The notes under the pieces are model-generated. The model worked only from the letters and a program-made list of their open reading frames with translations. It did no database searches and was not told the DNA's origin. A stretch of 38,895 nucleotides of DNA from a virus: IMG/VR virus record IMGVR_UViG_3300027872_000015, positions 1 through 38,895 of that record. One strand, given 5' to 3'. The position numbers were made by a program, and so were the translations under genes. Positions 23,181 to 31,524 of the stretch are shown here, in pieces (the first letter of the stretch is position 1; each line of letters opens with the position of its first letter).

Positions 23181-24494
23181 TCACCATCGAACAGGTGATA
23201 AATTCCCATCGAACCCATGTGCTATGGGAACAGGGAAAAATTGTTGCAATTTACCAATATCCCCATCGTCTCTTTCAAGATGATCGGGAAGATCAGCACG
23301 TTTCTTACGTACAATCACACTTAGATTGTATGGTTGTACGCCATGTATATGGGTATAGCAGCCAGAAACTCTTGCTTCTGAACAGTCAAAACCAGCCATG
23401 ATCAAGTTGTAGATCAAAAGACCAGTATTCCAAATACTCACATGTCCGCCAACAATATCAGTCTTTGCTGGAGGCACAGTAATAGCTAGAATTCCATCGT
23501 CTTTTAACAGGTTGAAACATTTAGTAAGAAAAAGATTTACATCTAATTGATGTTCAAGAACATGAGATACCCATAGTGCATCATATGCCTTTACGGTCGT
23601 GTATGATTTAAAATCACCCACGTAATCTGCGGGTGGTTTGTAAGATATCGTTGTTACATCCCTGCCTTCGTCACGCATGATCTGGGCAGCATCACCCTCG
23701 CCGGAGCCTATATCTAAAACAGTCTTGATATCTTCGTATTCAAGAAGTCTATCCAGTGCTTCACAACCCAGAACAAAATGACCAGACCGGACAGACCATT
23801 GATCGTGACTGTAGGATCGTTCAAGTTCTTCAATATTACGAGGTGTTTTTCTGGGCTTTTTGGAAACCCTCACGTTGCCGTCCTTTATCTCGACACTGAG
23901 ATCAAGGGTATCATAGCCGTAAAACTTGTTTTGTGCCGGAAGACAGGTGTCGAGCAGAGTTGTATCCGGGGGAAGATGAACATCAATGCCCATTTTCATT
24001 GCCCTGCCCACCCAGAATTCACAGCATCCCCGGCCCATTTCAGCACCGGCAATGTCCGGATATGTAAAATCAAACCCCCATAAAGACATTCTTTCAACGC
24101 CTAAATGGATCGCATAACAAATCGCATAGACAGATGTGTTATTAAAATATGGTACACCACATGATTTAATCACGTCTTCAAGTGGAAAATCTATCGAACT
24201 AGGATAATCTTTATATGCTCTTGATGTGTATACTGGAACATCTGTTGTTCTCATCCATTCAAGCTGACCCTTCAACTTTTCTGCCATGGAAGAACCATAC
24301 TCAATACGCATTTCCTGGACTTTTAAGTCGTCCATATGGAAAATACGATCACATTGGAGAACACCACCAACCATGTTGATGCCCCAACACTCGTCGCAAT
24401 AAGATTTTGTCCCACCGGCAGTCTCGGCAGCACGAAGAAATCCTAGCGAAGATGGGCCAAGTGCTACTATGGCCACATGCTTCGGATTACCCAT
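23181..24494 (-). CDS. Two-domain protein: DUF115/MptE-like N-terminus fused to a SAM methyltransferase
   Basis: The protein has 437 residues. Residues 5-185 look like a Rossmann-type domain (VAIVALGPSSLGFLRAAE; NTSVYAICYAIHLGVERMSL then WGFDFTYP), resembling DUF115/MptE-like proteins linked to surface-sugar biology. Residues about 245-400 are a class I methyltransferase: motif I VLDIGSGEGDAAQ (259-271), then DALWVSHVLEHQLDVNLFL (305-323) and DGILAITVPP. It is flanked by connector and fibre genes, so likely substrates are virion glycans, host surface sugars or a small nucleotide. No DNA-methylase target motif (NPPY/DPPY) is seen. Domain calls are good; substrate is unknown. Confidence 0.88.
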   Translation of the reverse strand: MGNPKHVAIVALGPSSLGFLRAAETAGGTKSYCDECWGINMVGGVLQCDRIFHMDDLKVQEMRIEYGSSMAEKLKGQLEWMRTTDVPVYTSRAYKDYPSSIDFPLEDVIKSCGVPYFNNTSVYAICYAIHLGVERMSLWGFDFTYPDIAGAEMGRGCCEFWVGRAMKMGIDVHLPPDTTLLDTCLPAQNKFYGYDTLDLSVEIKDGNVRVSKKPRKTPRNIEELERSYSHDQWSVRSGHFVLGCEALDRLLEYEDIKTVLDIGSGEGDAAQIMRDEGRDVTTISYKPPADYVGDFKSYTTVKAYDALWVSHVLEHQLDVNLFLTKCFNLLKDDGILAITVPPAKTDIVGGHVSIWNTGLLIYNLIMAGFDCSEARVSGCYTHIHGVQPYNLSVIVRKKRADLPDHLERDDGDIGKLQQFFPVPIAHGFDGNLSPVRW

Positions 24495-24509
24495 GGTAAA
24501 TCCTTGTTA

Positions 24510-25142
24510 TTAGATGCCAACCCTTTGATCAGGGATGCGGTAGGTGCCGCGACGTTCACGACCTTCAGTAAGAATCTTCAGTTCGGCAATCGCTTCAGCG
24601 AACGAATTATCGTACGCTTTCATAAGATCGCCTTCGCCCTTCATAAACTTGTAACCCTCAACAACGCTACCCCAAAACAACGTATTGCCGGCATTATCTC
24701 CAAGCCACGTATTTTCAGCAGTGACTATAGACACTGGAAGATAAAAATAATATATCTCAATTGCATAAGTTGTGTCTGGTACAGGGGCCACCTGAAGAGT
24801 ATCATCGTCAACTATCGCATAGAATCTAGGCAACCCTTCAACTGTATTATCTGGATAAGATGTTTGTATAAACTCATATTCTTTGTTCAGCATGTATGAA
24901 ACCAACCCAGTACCATCTGTAACTGCAAATGAATATGTAGATAAATAATCAGTAGGAACTGTAACAAACTCGTTTGAGGCAACAAAATTGGATGTTGATA
25001 CACGCCTTAAGTCTGGTATCTGAACCATACGAAAGATACGTTCTTCGGTACGCTTTACAAAATCTGGTATAGACGCAACAAATGTAGTCTCAGCATACTC
25101 AAGTTGATCCTGAATTTGCTGAACTAAATCCGTATAATTCAA
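24510..25142 (-). CDS. Head-tail connector / tail adaptor-like protein
   Basis: The protein has 210 residues. The start is a TTG overlapping the previous stop (TTGA), with GAGG upstream. The sequence MNYTDLVQQIQDQLEYAET, IPDFVKRTEERIFRMVQIPD, LRRVSTSNF and a later YAIEIYYFYLPV is the style of small tail adaptor proteins in podoviruses (T7 gp11-like position). The C-terminus is helical (FAEAIAELKILTEGRERRGT). It lies beside a gp4-like protein. It probably links portal and tail hub; the family name is not certain. Confidence 0.83.
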   Translation of the reverse strand: MNYTDLVQQIQDQLEYAETTFVASIPDFVKRTEERIFRMVQIPDLRRVSTSNFVASNEFVTVPTDYLSTYSFAVTDGTGLVSYMLNKEYEFIQTSYPDNTVEGLPRFYAIVDDDTLQVAPVPDTTYAIEIYYFYLPVSIVTAENTWLGDNAGNTLFWGSVVEGYKFMKGEGDLMKAYDNSFAEAIAELKILTEGRERRGTYRIPDQRVGI

Positions 25143-25807
25143 AATGATGCCCTCGGTACCAGCCTCATGGAAGACCTATCTCTATCTTCTTCCGTGGCTA
25201 TGGTAAATTGTCGGTCATACTCAATCTTCAAGTCTGGAATAGACGCAAGGGAAACCTCGTTATTCCTGTTCTTTCTGGCAAGATGATAAGCAAGACCAGA
25301 TATGAATGCAGGCAAAAACCTGTAGTGAACATCCGGCGTATTTGAAAACTTACCGGTATCCTCAAGACGACGCATCCTCCAGTAATTGAGAGTATATGCT
25401 GCATCTGGAGTTGGATATAAATATAAAACAGGTGTCGCTACCCTATTTATAAAATATTGAGTTGGGCGTGACTCAGTTGATTTCTGTGATAGATTCGAAT
25501 ATCTTCCAACATCTATACGTGTCAGTTGATAATCTGTACCTGAAGCAGATACATAAACCTGTATTAGATCAATTGTATCTGTTGGAAGGTTATAGTTGGT
25601 AGTTCCATCTACCAATGGAACAGTACCATTATCCAATGCCCACAAATGAACACCCCTGTTTGCCCACTCTAAAGTAAGCAAATCCATGCTCCGTCTAGCA
25701 GTGGTTAATTGATAGCCACCACGTAACTCCATACCAGCTTGTTCGTAGGCTTCTTCAATGATAGTCAGAAAATCAGGAGCAAAAGCAGTAGTTCCTGAAG
25801 TAGCCAT
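25139..25807 (-). CDS. Head-completion / tail accessory protein (P22 gp4-like)
   Basis: This 222-residue protein starts at the ATG in a TAATG overlap; an in-frame codon 18 bases upstream is less likely. The pattern FLTIIEEAYEQAGMELRGGY, TARRSMDLLTLEWANRGVHL, NYNLPTDTIDLIQVYV and IDVGRYSNLSQK is the helical adaptor fold of P22 gp4-type proteins, which dock under the portal. The C-terminal half is helical (LAYHLARKNRNNEVSLASIP). This is consistent with a short non-contractile tail. Confidence 0.86.
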   Translation of the reverse strand: MATSGTTAFAPDFLTIIEEAYEQAGMELRGGYQLTTARRSMDLLTLEWANRGVHLWALDNGTVPLVDGTTNYNLPTDTIDLIQVYVSASGTDYQLTRIDVGRYSNLSQKSTESRPTQYFINRVATPVLYLYPTPDAAYTLNYWRMRRLEDTGKFSNTPDVHYRFLPAFISGLAYHLARKNRNNEVSLASIPDLKIEYDRQFTIATEEDRDRSSMRLVPRASF

Positions 25808-26337
25808 TACGTCATCGCTGCCCACTTAAGCACGACAGTTCCAGAAGCCGTCGCAGCAGAATCCGTCACATTCGTCCAAATATCTGCAATATTGAAATGC
25901 ACAGTATGAGCGTCCCCCACTTCAATAACTTTCGTTGTCTGGACGGTGCCTACGGTTGCCGTACCACCCACGTCAGCAGCAGCCCTTCCTGTCATAATAT
26001 CTTCGAATGTGGATGGAGTGTCTAAATCGGATACCGCCCCAACTCCTATTACCGTACCCAGTCCAACATCAGGGGCATCGGTTGTCGGCGTGCCGGTAGT
26101 AAGGGTGACGGCCACCGACATATAGGCCGCATCTACGACAATGACCCCCGCTGGAAACGTGTAGATCAACACACCGTCAGCCAAGGTGCTCGAATCCCCA
26201 ATGGTTAATCCCAAACTGGAGAGCGTTAAAGTCGTGACATGATTGTTCTGCCACCCCGTCTCAACAGCGACAACTCCTGTAGCCGCTGTACCGGGATTGA
26301 GAATATCACCGGATATAGAATCCCCACTAATCCCCAT
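25807..26337 (-). CDS. Beta-rich virion structural protein
   Basis: This 176-residue protein starts at the ATG in a TGATG overlap, with GGGGAG upstream. It is rich in Gly, Thr, Val and Ala and all-beta in pattern (LSSLGLTIGDSSTLADGVLI; TVIGVGAVSDLDTPS). It has no charged catalytic cluster. It is coupled to the virion-like protein before it and the gp4-like gene after it. A head or collar structural role is inferred from composition and place. Confidence 0.8.
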   Translation of the reverse strand: MGISGDSISGDILNPGTAATGVVAVETGWQNNHVTTLTLSSLGLTIGDSSTLADGVLIYTFPAGVIVVDAAYMSVAVTLTTGTPTTDAPDVGLGTVIGVGAVSDLDTPSTFEDIMTGRAAADVGGTATVGTVQTTKVIEVGDAHTVHFNIADIWTNVTDSAATASGTVVLKWAAMT

Positions 26338-27296
26338 CACACTCCCCCAGACTGGATCACATTGTAATTCAATGATCCGCTGGTATAGGCTGTCAGATCA
26401 ATCCTAGTTGCCACAGGAGGGTTCGTGTAGTTGCCATCGGCACTGATCGTCTGCGCTGCCATACTGTCATGATTGTGTGTCGCGGCTGTACTCTCAACAA
26501 AAGTGCTACTGTAAACATCATCAAAAGTATGCTGGACAGTGTATGTTAAAACAGCCCCAGATGATATATCTACACTAAGTCCTGCATTGAAATGCCTGAT
26601 GTTATAATCTATTGGCAGCCACGCGCTCTCGCACAAGCCATCGACACCAATCTCAAAACCGGTGGCAGCAAGAGTGGTCACGATGTGTGTCACAGTTGCG
26701 AAGTTCTTGACTCCCGCTACCGTGGCAGACGCGCCCGGACCAGTAATATCTTCAGTCTGGGCAGAGCCATTTCTATCAGTGCCGGTAACTGTGATCGTTG
26801 CCGAACTCTCGTCCGAAGTCGTCCAGACCGTTATATGCTGTGGAGTCGTAAAAGTGGCTACTCCATTAAGTCCTACAGTGACGTTGCCAGTGACAGCCCC
26901 ACTCGCCCTTATAGATATTACTTCCCAATAAGAGTTCGCACTAAATACCTTTTGAGAAGCGGCGGAACCAGTGAGAGTTTCAGTTACTCTATTTCCTCTT
27001 TTATCCAATCCAACAATTGCATACGTGATGGCGGTATTGCTTGACGCACTGGTAAACACCAAACGCTCTTCCGTTCCACGTAACCAGCCAACACCTCCAG
27101 CCTTGACGCCGCTCAACACAAGATCGGCTTCGGCGGCAGTGGTCTGTGCCAAACAAACGGCATCAAGATCATAACCACTCGCCAAGGTTCCATTTAAAAT
27201 GGGGGAAAGCGACCCCGCCGTGATTGTCTGGGCCGCGCTTAATCCGTTACGATCTAATGCAATCGGGTCTAGTGACAAACGCATGGGTCGAGACAT
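26337..27296 (-). CDS. Beta-rich virion structural protein with repeated Ig-like motif
   Basis: This 319-residue protein starts at an ATG after a purine-rich GAGAGA stretch. Two related segments stand out: AIVGLDKRGNRVTETLTG followed by a Phe-containing strand, and TVTGTDRNGSAQTEDITGPG. They look like successive beta-sandwich units. The N-terminus (RPMRLSLDPIALDRNGLSAA) is short and basic. It sits three genes below the major capsid protein and is separated from the previous gene by a terminator. It is probably a head-surface or collar protein. Confidence 0.82.
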   Translation of the reverse strand: MSRPMRLSLDPIALDRNGLSAAQTITAGSLSPILNGTLASGYDLDAVCLAQTTAAEADLVLSGVKAGGVGWLRGTEERLVFTSASSNTAITYAIVGLDKRGNRVTETLTGSAASQKVFSANSYWEVISIRASGAVTGNVTVGLNGVATFTTPQHITVWTTSDESSATITVTGTDRNGSAQTEDITGPGASATVAGVKNFATVTHIVTTLAATGFEIGVDGLCESAWLPIDYNIRHFNAGLSVDISSGAVLTYTVQHTFDDVYSSTFVESTAATHNHDSMAAQTISADGNYTNPPVATRIDLTAYTSGSLNYNVIQSGGV

Positions 27297-27319
27297 AGAT
27301 CATTCTCTCTTTTGAATTG

Positions 27320-27346
27320 AAAAAAGGGGAGCCTTGAAGGCTCCCC
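27320..27346 (-). terminator. Intrinsic terminator after the small virion protein
   Basis: On the minus strand GGGGAGCC-TTCAA-GGCTCCCC is followed by six T. It separates 27354-27869 from the beta-rich virion gene. Confidence 0.86.
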
Positions 27347-27353
27347 ATTAATC

Positions 27354-27869
27354 TCAGGCATCAGCAAATGGCGTGGCGATAGCGCCTGACCCTGCAAGAA
27401 CACCAAAAACAAGATACTGAGCAGTCTCCAAGGCTATGAACTCCACATAACTACCAACAATACCACCCGAAGTGGAGCCATTCATAGTGAACACATCATT
27501 CGTAGCACCAGATGTGAAAATTTTGTAAGCAGCATCAGTAACACCAATGCCTATATTACCCACAAATTTATCAGTGCCATCGGTTAAGATATCAACATCG
27601 GTAGCGGCTGTTCCAACGACAAAACGATAGACTGCACCGATATGACTAGCCACATTAGGATCGTCATCACCGGCAACTGCGTCCTTAGCACCATCCAAAA
27701 TGGTAGGAAGGGTAAATTTTCCATCGGCGTCATTGAGTTCAATAAGCCTGCCGGCATGATCCGCGAAGGTAAGGGTGGTATCCGCAGTAAGACTTATTAC
27801 GGCGTCCGGCCCTGCCGTGATAAATCCACGCATCGAACGGACTGGTCCTGAAAAAGTAGTGCGTCCCAT
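27354..27869 (-). CDS. Virion structural protein
   Basis: This 171-residue protein's ATG follows a strong AAGGAGT site. Beta-rich sequence (ISLTADTTLTFADHAGRLIE; TLPTILDGAKDAVAGDDDP, then a RFVVGTAATDVDI strand) resembles small head-fibre or surface proteins of marine phages. The gene stands alone between two terminators (27956-27987 upstream and 27320-27346 downstream). It is read from the promoter-like element at 28023-28036 if that is active. This insulation suggests tuned, high expression. Confidence 0.82.
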   Translation of the reverse strand: MGRTTFSGPVRSMRGFITAGPDAVISLTADTTLTFADHAGRLIELNDADGKFTLPTILDGAKDAVAGDDDPNVASHIGAVYRFVVGTAATDVDILTDGTDKFVGNIGIGVTDAAYKIFTSGATNDVFTMNGSTSGGIVGSYVEFIALETAQYLVFGVLAGSGAIATPFADA

Positions 27870-27955
27870 AATTCGGACTCCTTGTATGAAGATTCGATTG
27901 CCAGTCTATACAAAGTCTGCCGGGGCAGTCTGACAATCTAGTTAACCCGGATATG

Positions 27956-27987
27956 AAAAGAGGCGCGGGGGTAAAGCCCCGCGCCTC
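27956..27987 (-). terminator. Strong intrinsic terminator after the capsid gene
   Basis: An 11-bp perfect GC-rich stem (GAGGCGCGGGG / CCCCGCGCCTC) with a 6-base loop is followed on the minus strand by TTTT. It is the strongest hairpin in the window and lies 86 bases before the next start codon. Confidence 0.88.
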
Positions 27988-28018
27988 CCTACGTTGCAGT
28001 CAGCAGTGGGATCGACCC

Positions 28019-28036
28019 CACATACTTATACCACAG
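28019..28036 (-). promoter_or_regulatory. Second copy of 14-mer extended -10 element (PB)
   Basis: CTGTGGTATAAGTA on the minus strand is identical to the copy at 36579-36592, and in both cases GATC follows nine bases later. The extended -10 is good but the -35 region (TACCTA) is weak. It sits right after the capsid stop and about 35 bases ahead of a strong terminator. Confidence 0.5.
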
Positions 28037-28046
28037 ACTTCACGTC

Positions 28047-28952
28047 TTAGGTACCCGGCGATCCAAAAACCCCAAGGGGGTCAGAGGTGCCAAACGAATA
28101 CCGTTCGCGGGCCTTGTACCGGGCATTACCGGTATCGAAATCCGGGTCCATACCGGTCTTCAGGGCCGCTCTGGTAAACATTTTCATCCCGTTTGGACAA
28201 TCAGTCTTGAGGAACCAAGCATTTGTATCGGTGAGATAGTGGTTCACCGCATACCCTTCTGGGATCGAACCATTTGTACGCAAGGCATTGATATCGTTAT
28301 CAGCCGTGCCGACGCGAAGTTCGGTTTCCAGAATGCGAGTCGCCGTATACATCAGGTTGGTCGGAATACAAAGTTTCCGAGGACGTGCCGCGATCAATAG
28401 ACCACGTTCGTCTGTCCAACCAGCGATCTGAATAACAGCAGCCTCAAGTGAGGTTTCGTTCAGATCAGTGGGAGTCGCAGGTTCGTTCGAGTTTGTTCCA
28501 CCATTAACAAGGGGGTGATCAGTGGCGAAAAGTTCAACGCCATCACCGGTCAGATAGGTGGTAAACCCGTTGTTGAGAAGAGCCGCAGCCTTGACCTGCT
28601 TGGTATAAGCCATGGCGCGAGCCAGAGCCTTCGTGTACCGAGCAGAGAGCGAATCGTACAAGTTATCCTCAATTGCCTCTTCGGTAATTGAGAATCCCAT
28701 TGCAATCGTCTCATGATCATAGCGTGCAGTCCAAGCCTCCTGCGCCGTATCGTACTCGATAGCGGCACCTTCCGTCTTTACCGGGGCCTGCCCGAAGCCG
28801 GATAGCTTGGTTTCTTCTTCGAATGAGCGGTCAGAAGTTTCCGCATCGTAGATACCGACATGCTCTTCTTCATACCGCTTGTACTCCAAGCCAAACAATG
28901 CGTTTAGGCCCGGAAGCAGTTCCTTGAGGAGTTGAGTTCTTGAAATAGCCAT
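28047..28952 (-). CDS. Major capsid protein (Mu gpT-like HK97 fold)
   Basis: This is a 301-residue protein. The N-terminal segment (LLKELLPGLNALFGLEYKRY), then EETKLSGFGQAPVKTEGAAI, GFSITEEAIEDNLYDSL, the central AMAYTKQVKAAALLNNGF and RPRKLCIPTNLMYTA match the Mu gpT/HK97-type major head subunit pattern. It follows scaffold, head-associated and decoration-like genes and is followed by a promoter-like element and a strong terminator, as expected for the most expressed gene. Proteolytic maturation cannot be judged. Family assignment is good. Confidence 0.9.
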   Translation of the reverse strand: MAISRTQLLKELLPGLNALFGLEYKRYEEEHVGIYDAETSDRSFEEETKLSGFGQAPVKTEGAAIEYDTAQEAWTARYDHETIAMGFSITEEAIEDNLYDSLSARYTKALARAMAYTKQVKAAALLNNGFTTYLTGDGVELFATDHPLVNGGTNSNEPATPTDLNETSLEAAVIQIAGWTDERGLLIAARPRKLCIPTNLMYTATRILETELRVGTADNDINALRTNGSIPEGYAVNHYLTDTNAWFLKTDCPNGMKMFTRAALKTGMDPDFDTGNARYKARERYSFGTSDPLGVFGSPGT

Positions 28953-28967
28953 TGTTCTCGACTCCCC

Positions 28968-29591
28968 TTATGAAGCAGCCACAGCATTAAGAAAGCTGTG
29001 GTAGCCGGAATTGAACTTTACCAACACATCGGGGAACGCATCACCAATGGGCGAAGACGAACTTACGATACGGAAGGCGGCGGTGGTGGTGACGGTTGTT
29101 GCATCCAAAGCACTGGTTGAATTACCATTGACCGTGCTACCCAAAGCAGTGGTCTGAGCAGTGGAGAAGAATGTATTGTCACCGATATCAAGCTGGGCGG
29201 CAGCGCCGTCTAGCTGTGCTCGGAACAACACATTCGGGTCATCGACAACATACGCCTTGATGGCTGTGCCAGTAGGCGCAACGTAACCAGTCGGATAGTA
29301 CTGGGCGTGAATCAACTGCCCTTGGGCATTGACATATTCACAACCCATGAACACGCCGATAGAACCATAAAGAGTCGTTCCTACCGGAAACGCATTCGTA
29401 GTACCGTCCGCACCAGTTCCCGTTGACATTGCGATGTAACCGTCCGTGCCAAGGTGGACAACATGACCATGGAAGATATTGGAAGCCTCTCCCGCTGGGT
29501 CAATTAAATACTGGGTTACTGCCCCAGCATAGGCCATGCCGTCCGCACGTTTTACGGGGACAAGCCCGTATGGCGCGGCTGTTAAAGCCAT
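28968..29591 (-). CDS. Head decoration or minor capsid protein
   Basis: This 207-residue protein has a GGAAA ribosome site. The start MALTAAPYGLVPVKRADGMA, followed by AGAVTQYLIDP and HVVHLGTDGYIAM, is a sequence style I know from capsid-proximal proteins preceding gpT-like capsid genes in environmental phages. It is all-beta with many Thr, Ala and Gly and no enzyme motif. The position directly ahead of the major capsid gene supports a decoration or cementing role. Confidence 0.84.
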   Translation of the reverse strand: MALTAAPYGLVPVKRADGMAYAGAVTQYLIDPAGEASNIFHGHVVHLGTDGYIAMSTGTGADGTTNAFPVGTTLYGSIGVFMGCEYVNAQGQLIHAQYYPTGYVAPTGTAIKAYVVDDPNVLFRAQLDGAAAQLDIGDNTFFSTAQTTALGSTVNGNSTSALDATTVTTTAAFRIVSSSSPIGDAFPDVLVKFNSGYHSFLNAVAAS

Positions 29592-29616
29592 TTCATTTTC
29601 CTTTCAGTTTGATGCA

Positions 29617-30066
29617 TTACGTTGAAGAACCGAATGTAGTCCTCGTCTTCCGCGACGGTTTTAGAAGCGGCATACGAGGATCATTCTCACGCAGAAAAGA
29701 GTTTTCAACACCCTCCATCTGCTTCTCAGACAAGGACGAATAGTATGCCTTCCGGGCATCTGCATTTTCCTTGCTGGTCTTGCAAAGCATCAAACCGCCA
29801 ATCTCAATACCGTCTGGCATGACGGCATTAACATCAGACATAATCTGAAGTTCGGGATGGTCTTCAGCCTTTACAGGCTCCCATCCCTCGCGTCTCCGGG
29901 TGGAGACGTTTAGAGGATCAGACATTCCAATCGAGGACGTTCTGATCCACCGATACACATAACCATCTTCTGGCTCTGGATCGGGTAAATGCGTGGTTGG
30001 TCGCCACGTTACCTTGCGTGAAGTTTCTTCACGGGTTTCTGAATCGCGTTTGGTGCGATCATTCAT
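29617..30066 (-). CDS. Conserved head-region protein
   Basis: This 149-residue protein has an ATG that overlaps the scaffold stop (ATGA). It is highly charged: RDSETREETSRKVTWRPTTH, DGYVYRWIRTSSIGMSD, then STRRREGWEPVKAEDHPEL and GLMLCKTSKENADARKAYYS. The order scaffold, this protein, capsid accessory, capsid is one I have seen in environmental podoviruses. A role in scaffold-capsid assembly is inferred. No enzyme fold is evident. Confidence 0.82.
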   Translation of the reverse strand: MNDRTKRDSETREETSRKVTWRPTTHLPDPEPEDGYVYRWIRTSSIGMSDPLNVSTRRREGWEPVKAEDHPELQIMSDVNAVMPDGIEIGGLMLCKTSKENADARKAYYSSLSEKQMEGVENSFLRENDPRMPLLKPSRKTRTTFGSST

Positions 30067-31013
30067 GATTGTTTCTCCTTGAGGACTTCGGCGGCGTACT
30101 GTTCGTTAGTTACCCCCAAACGTCTAGCCAACTTGACCTGACTTTCGCTCAACGTGACACTTCTCGCGCCTGTAGTTGAACGCTGTGCAGGAGAAACAAC
30201 AGTTTTTCTTGGTGCTCGTTTCATTTTAAATCTTTCTGGAAAACGTAGACGTAAATTCTTGTCTATTTCCTCATAATATTCATCAGATTTTGGATTAACA
30301 AAATCTTCGTTTACAAGTTTTTGATGCAACCCCATAGCGTAGGCTGTCATTTCAGAATCCTTGGCGAACCATTTGTTTTTGGAACGCCACGCATCGGCCT
30401 TCTCGTCAGGCTGTAGCTTGGACTCTTGGTATTCTGTCTGCGGTAATTCCTGTGGACGGTAGGAATTAACACGTTCCGTTTGAGCCATGACACGGGCAAG
30501 TTCAGATTGTGCCGCAGTAATTGCTTCTGAATCACCGGCATCGAGCGCAGCCGTCAAAGCTGTCTGAGTTGATTTAAGTTCGGTTGAAAGCCTGCTCTTT
30601 GCTTCATCAACAAGAACATGTTCACCTTTGTTAATAAGATTTTTAAGTCTATTATTCTCGCCAATAAGTTGTTTTGCAGCATCGGCAGCTTGATCACGTT
30701 CGCCAACCGCTTTTTCTTTTTCTCTTCGTTCAGTATGATGTTTAGATGTTAATGTATTAATACGTTTTTGTACGCTTTTTGAATACTGCCTTAATTCTTC
30801 TTCCGTAACATCAGCGTTTTCGTCAACTTCTTCGGGTAGTTCTTCACTTATTTCGCTTCCAGAATCAACATCTTCAACGACATTAATCTGTATGGCATCT
30901 TCTTTGGCGTCGGCAACGGCATCTTTTTTAGATTCCCCAACTTCACTAAAAAGATCGTCATCCGATTCGATTAACTCACCACCACTGTCTGCTGATTCAA
31001 GCGGTTTTGCCAC
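30063..31013 (-). CDS. Capsid scaffolding protein
   Basis: The 316-residue protein has the classic scaffold layout: an acidic N-terminus (about 1-75, many Asp/Glu), a long coiled coil (about 80-200, KSVQKRINTLTSKHHTERRE and LSTELKSTQTALTAALDAGD), and a basic C-terminal helix region (about 255-310, RLRFPERFKMKRAPRKTVVS), which in scaffolds binds the capsid shell. It precedes the capsid genes. No protease triad is evident, so exit or cleavage would rely on another factor. Confidence 0.86.
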   Translation of the reverse strand: MAKPLESADSGGELIESDDDLFSEVGESKKDAVADAKEDAIQINVVEDVDSGSEISEELPEEVDENADVTEEELRQYSKSVQKRINTLTSKHHTERREKEKAVGERDQAADAAKQLIGENNRLKNLINKGEHVLVDEAKSRLSTELKSTQTALTAALDAGDSEAITAAQSELARVMAQTERVNSYRPQELPQTEYQESKLQPDEKADAWRSKNKWFAKDSEMTAYAMGLHQKLVNEDFVNPKSDEYYEEIDKNLRLRFPERFKMKRAPRKTVVSPAQRSTTGARSVTLSESQVKLARRLGVTNEQYAAEVLKEKQS

Positions 31014-31022
31014 GGTAACTCC

Positions 31023-31388
31023 TTAAGCACGCTCTACTTCGCGTGGGTCATCGACAACGGCTTCCACCGTGTCGTCATTTATGATTCTGAATTCATGCCC
31101 CTCGACTTTGAACCGAGTGCCGGAATAGGATCGGAAAAGCACCCAGTCCCCTTTCTTGCACCAAGGGCCTGACGGAAATCTTTCTTTGTTCTTGTAGGCA
31201 TCTGGCCCAAGAGAAACCACGGCACCGAAGATAGAGGCTGTCTTCTCCAAGGATCGAAGATTGTCAGGACGAATAATACCGCCTGCTGTTTTTTCCTCGA
31301 TAGAAGGAACAGCGATCAAAATTCTGAACCCGGTCGGAGCAGGAATGGTTTCTGGTTTCGAAACATCAATCCCGGCTATTTCGTACAT
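31023..31388 (-). CDS. GroES-like co-chaperonin (Cpn10 family)
   Basis: This is a 121-residue protein. I chose the ATG at 31388 (GGAG ten bases upstream); a longer reading to 31475 runs through a terminator hairpin. Residues 16-60 match the GroES core: PAPTGFRILIAVPSIEEKTA, GGIIRPDNLRSLE (mobile-loop region that contacts GroEL), KTASIFGAVVSLGPDAY; then CKKGDWVLFRSYSGTRF and a final VEGHEFRIINDDTVEAVV. It is longer than host GroES (about 97 residues). T4 gp31 and other phage co-chaperonins help GroEL fold the capsid protein. Its position just before the scaffold gene fits that job. Confidence 0.9.
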   Translation of the reverse strand: MYEIAGIDVSKPETIPAPTGFRILIAVPSIEEKTAGGIIRPDNLRSLEKTASIFGAVVSLGPDAYKNKERFPSGPWCKKGDWVLFRSYSGTRFKVEGHEFRIINDDTVEAVVDDPREVERA

Positions 31389-31417
31389 ACAATTCTCCAC
31401 TGAAAAAATTAAGCAAC

Positions 31418-31442
31418 AAAAAAGGCAGCTTTCGCTGCCTTT
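31418..31442 (-). terminator. Intrinsic terminator upstream of the co-chaperonin gene
   Basis: On the minus strand AAGGCAGC-GAAA-GCTGCCTT runs into TTTTTTG. It lies 30 bases before the GroES-like start, so it limits transcription entering the scaffold-capsid genes. The 136-base gap (31389-31524) holds no other clear gene. Confidence 0.85.
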
Positions 31443-31524
31443 CTCGCTGAGTGGCATGTTGGTCGGGGTTTGCAAAAAAGTCTATGTATTTACTACTAGC
31501 ACAAGATTGACAGTACGTCTACCC

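Noticed and set aside
28001-28024. Seven-codon leader peptide after the second promoter element
   Set aside because: ATG TGG GGT CGA TCC CAC TGC TGA has no ribosome site and would start at or before the expected transcription start.
31389-31475. N-terminal extension of the GroES-like gene
   Set aside because: It would translate through a perfect terminator hairpin and has no ribosome site; the residues are Cys/Leu-rich and unlike GroES.
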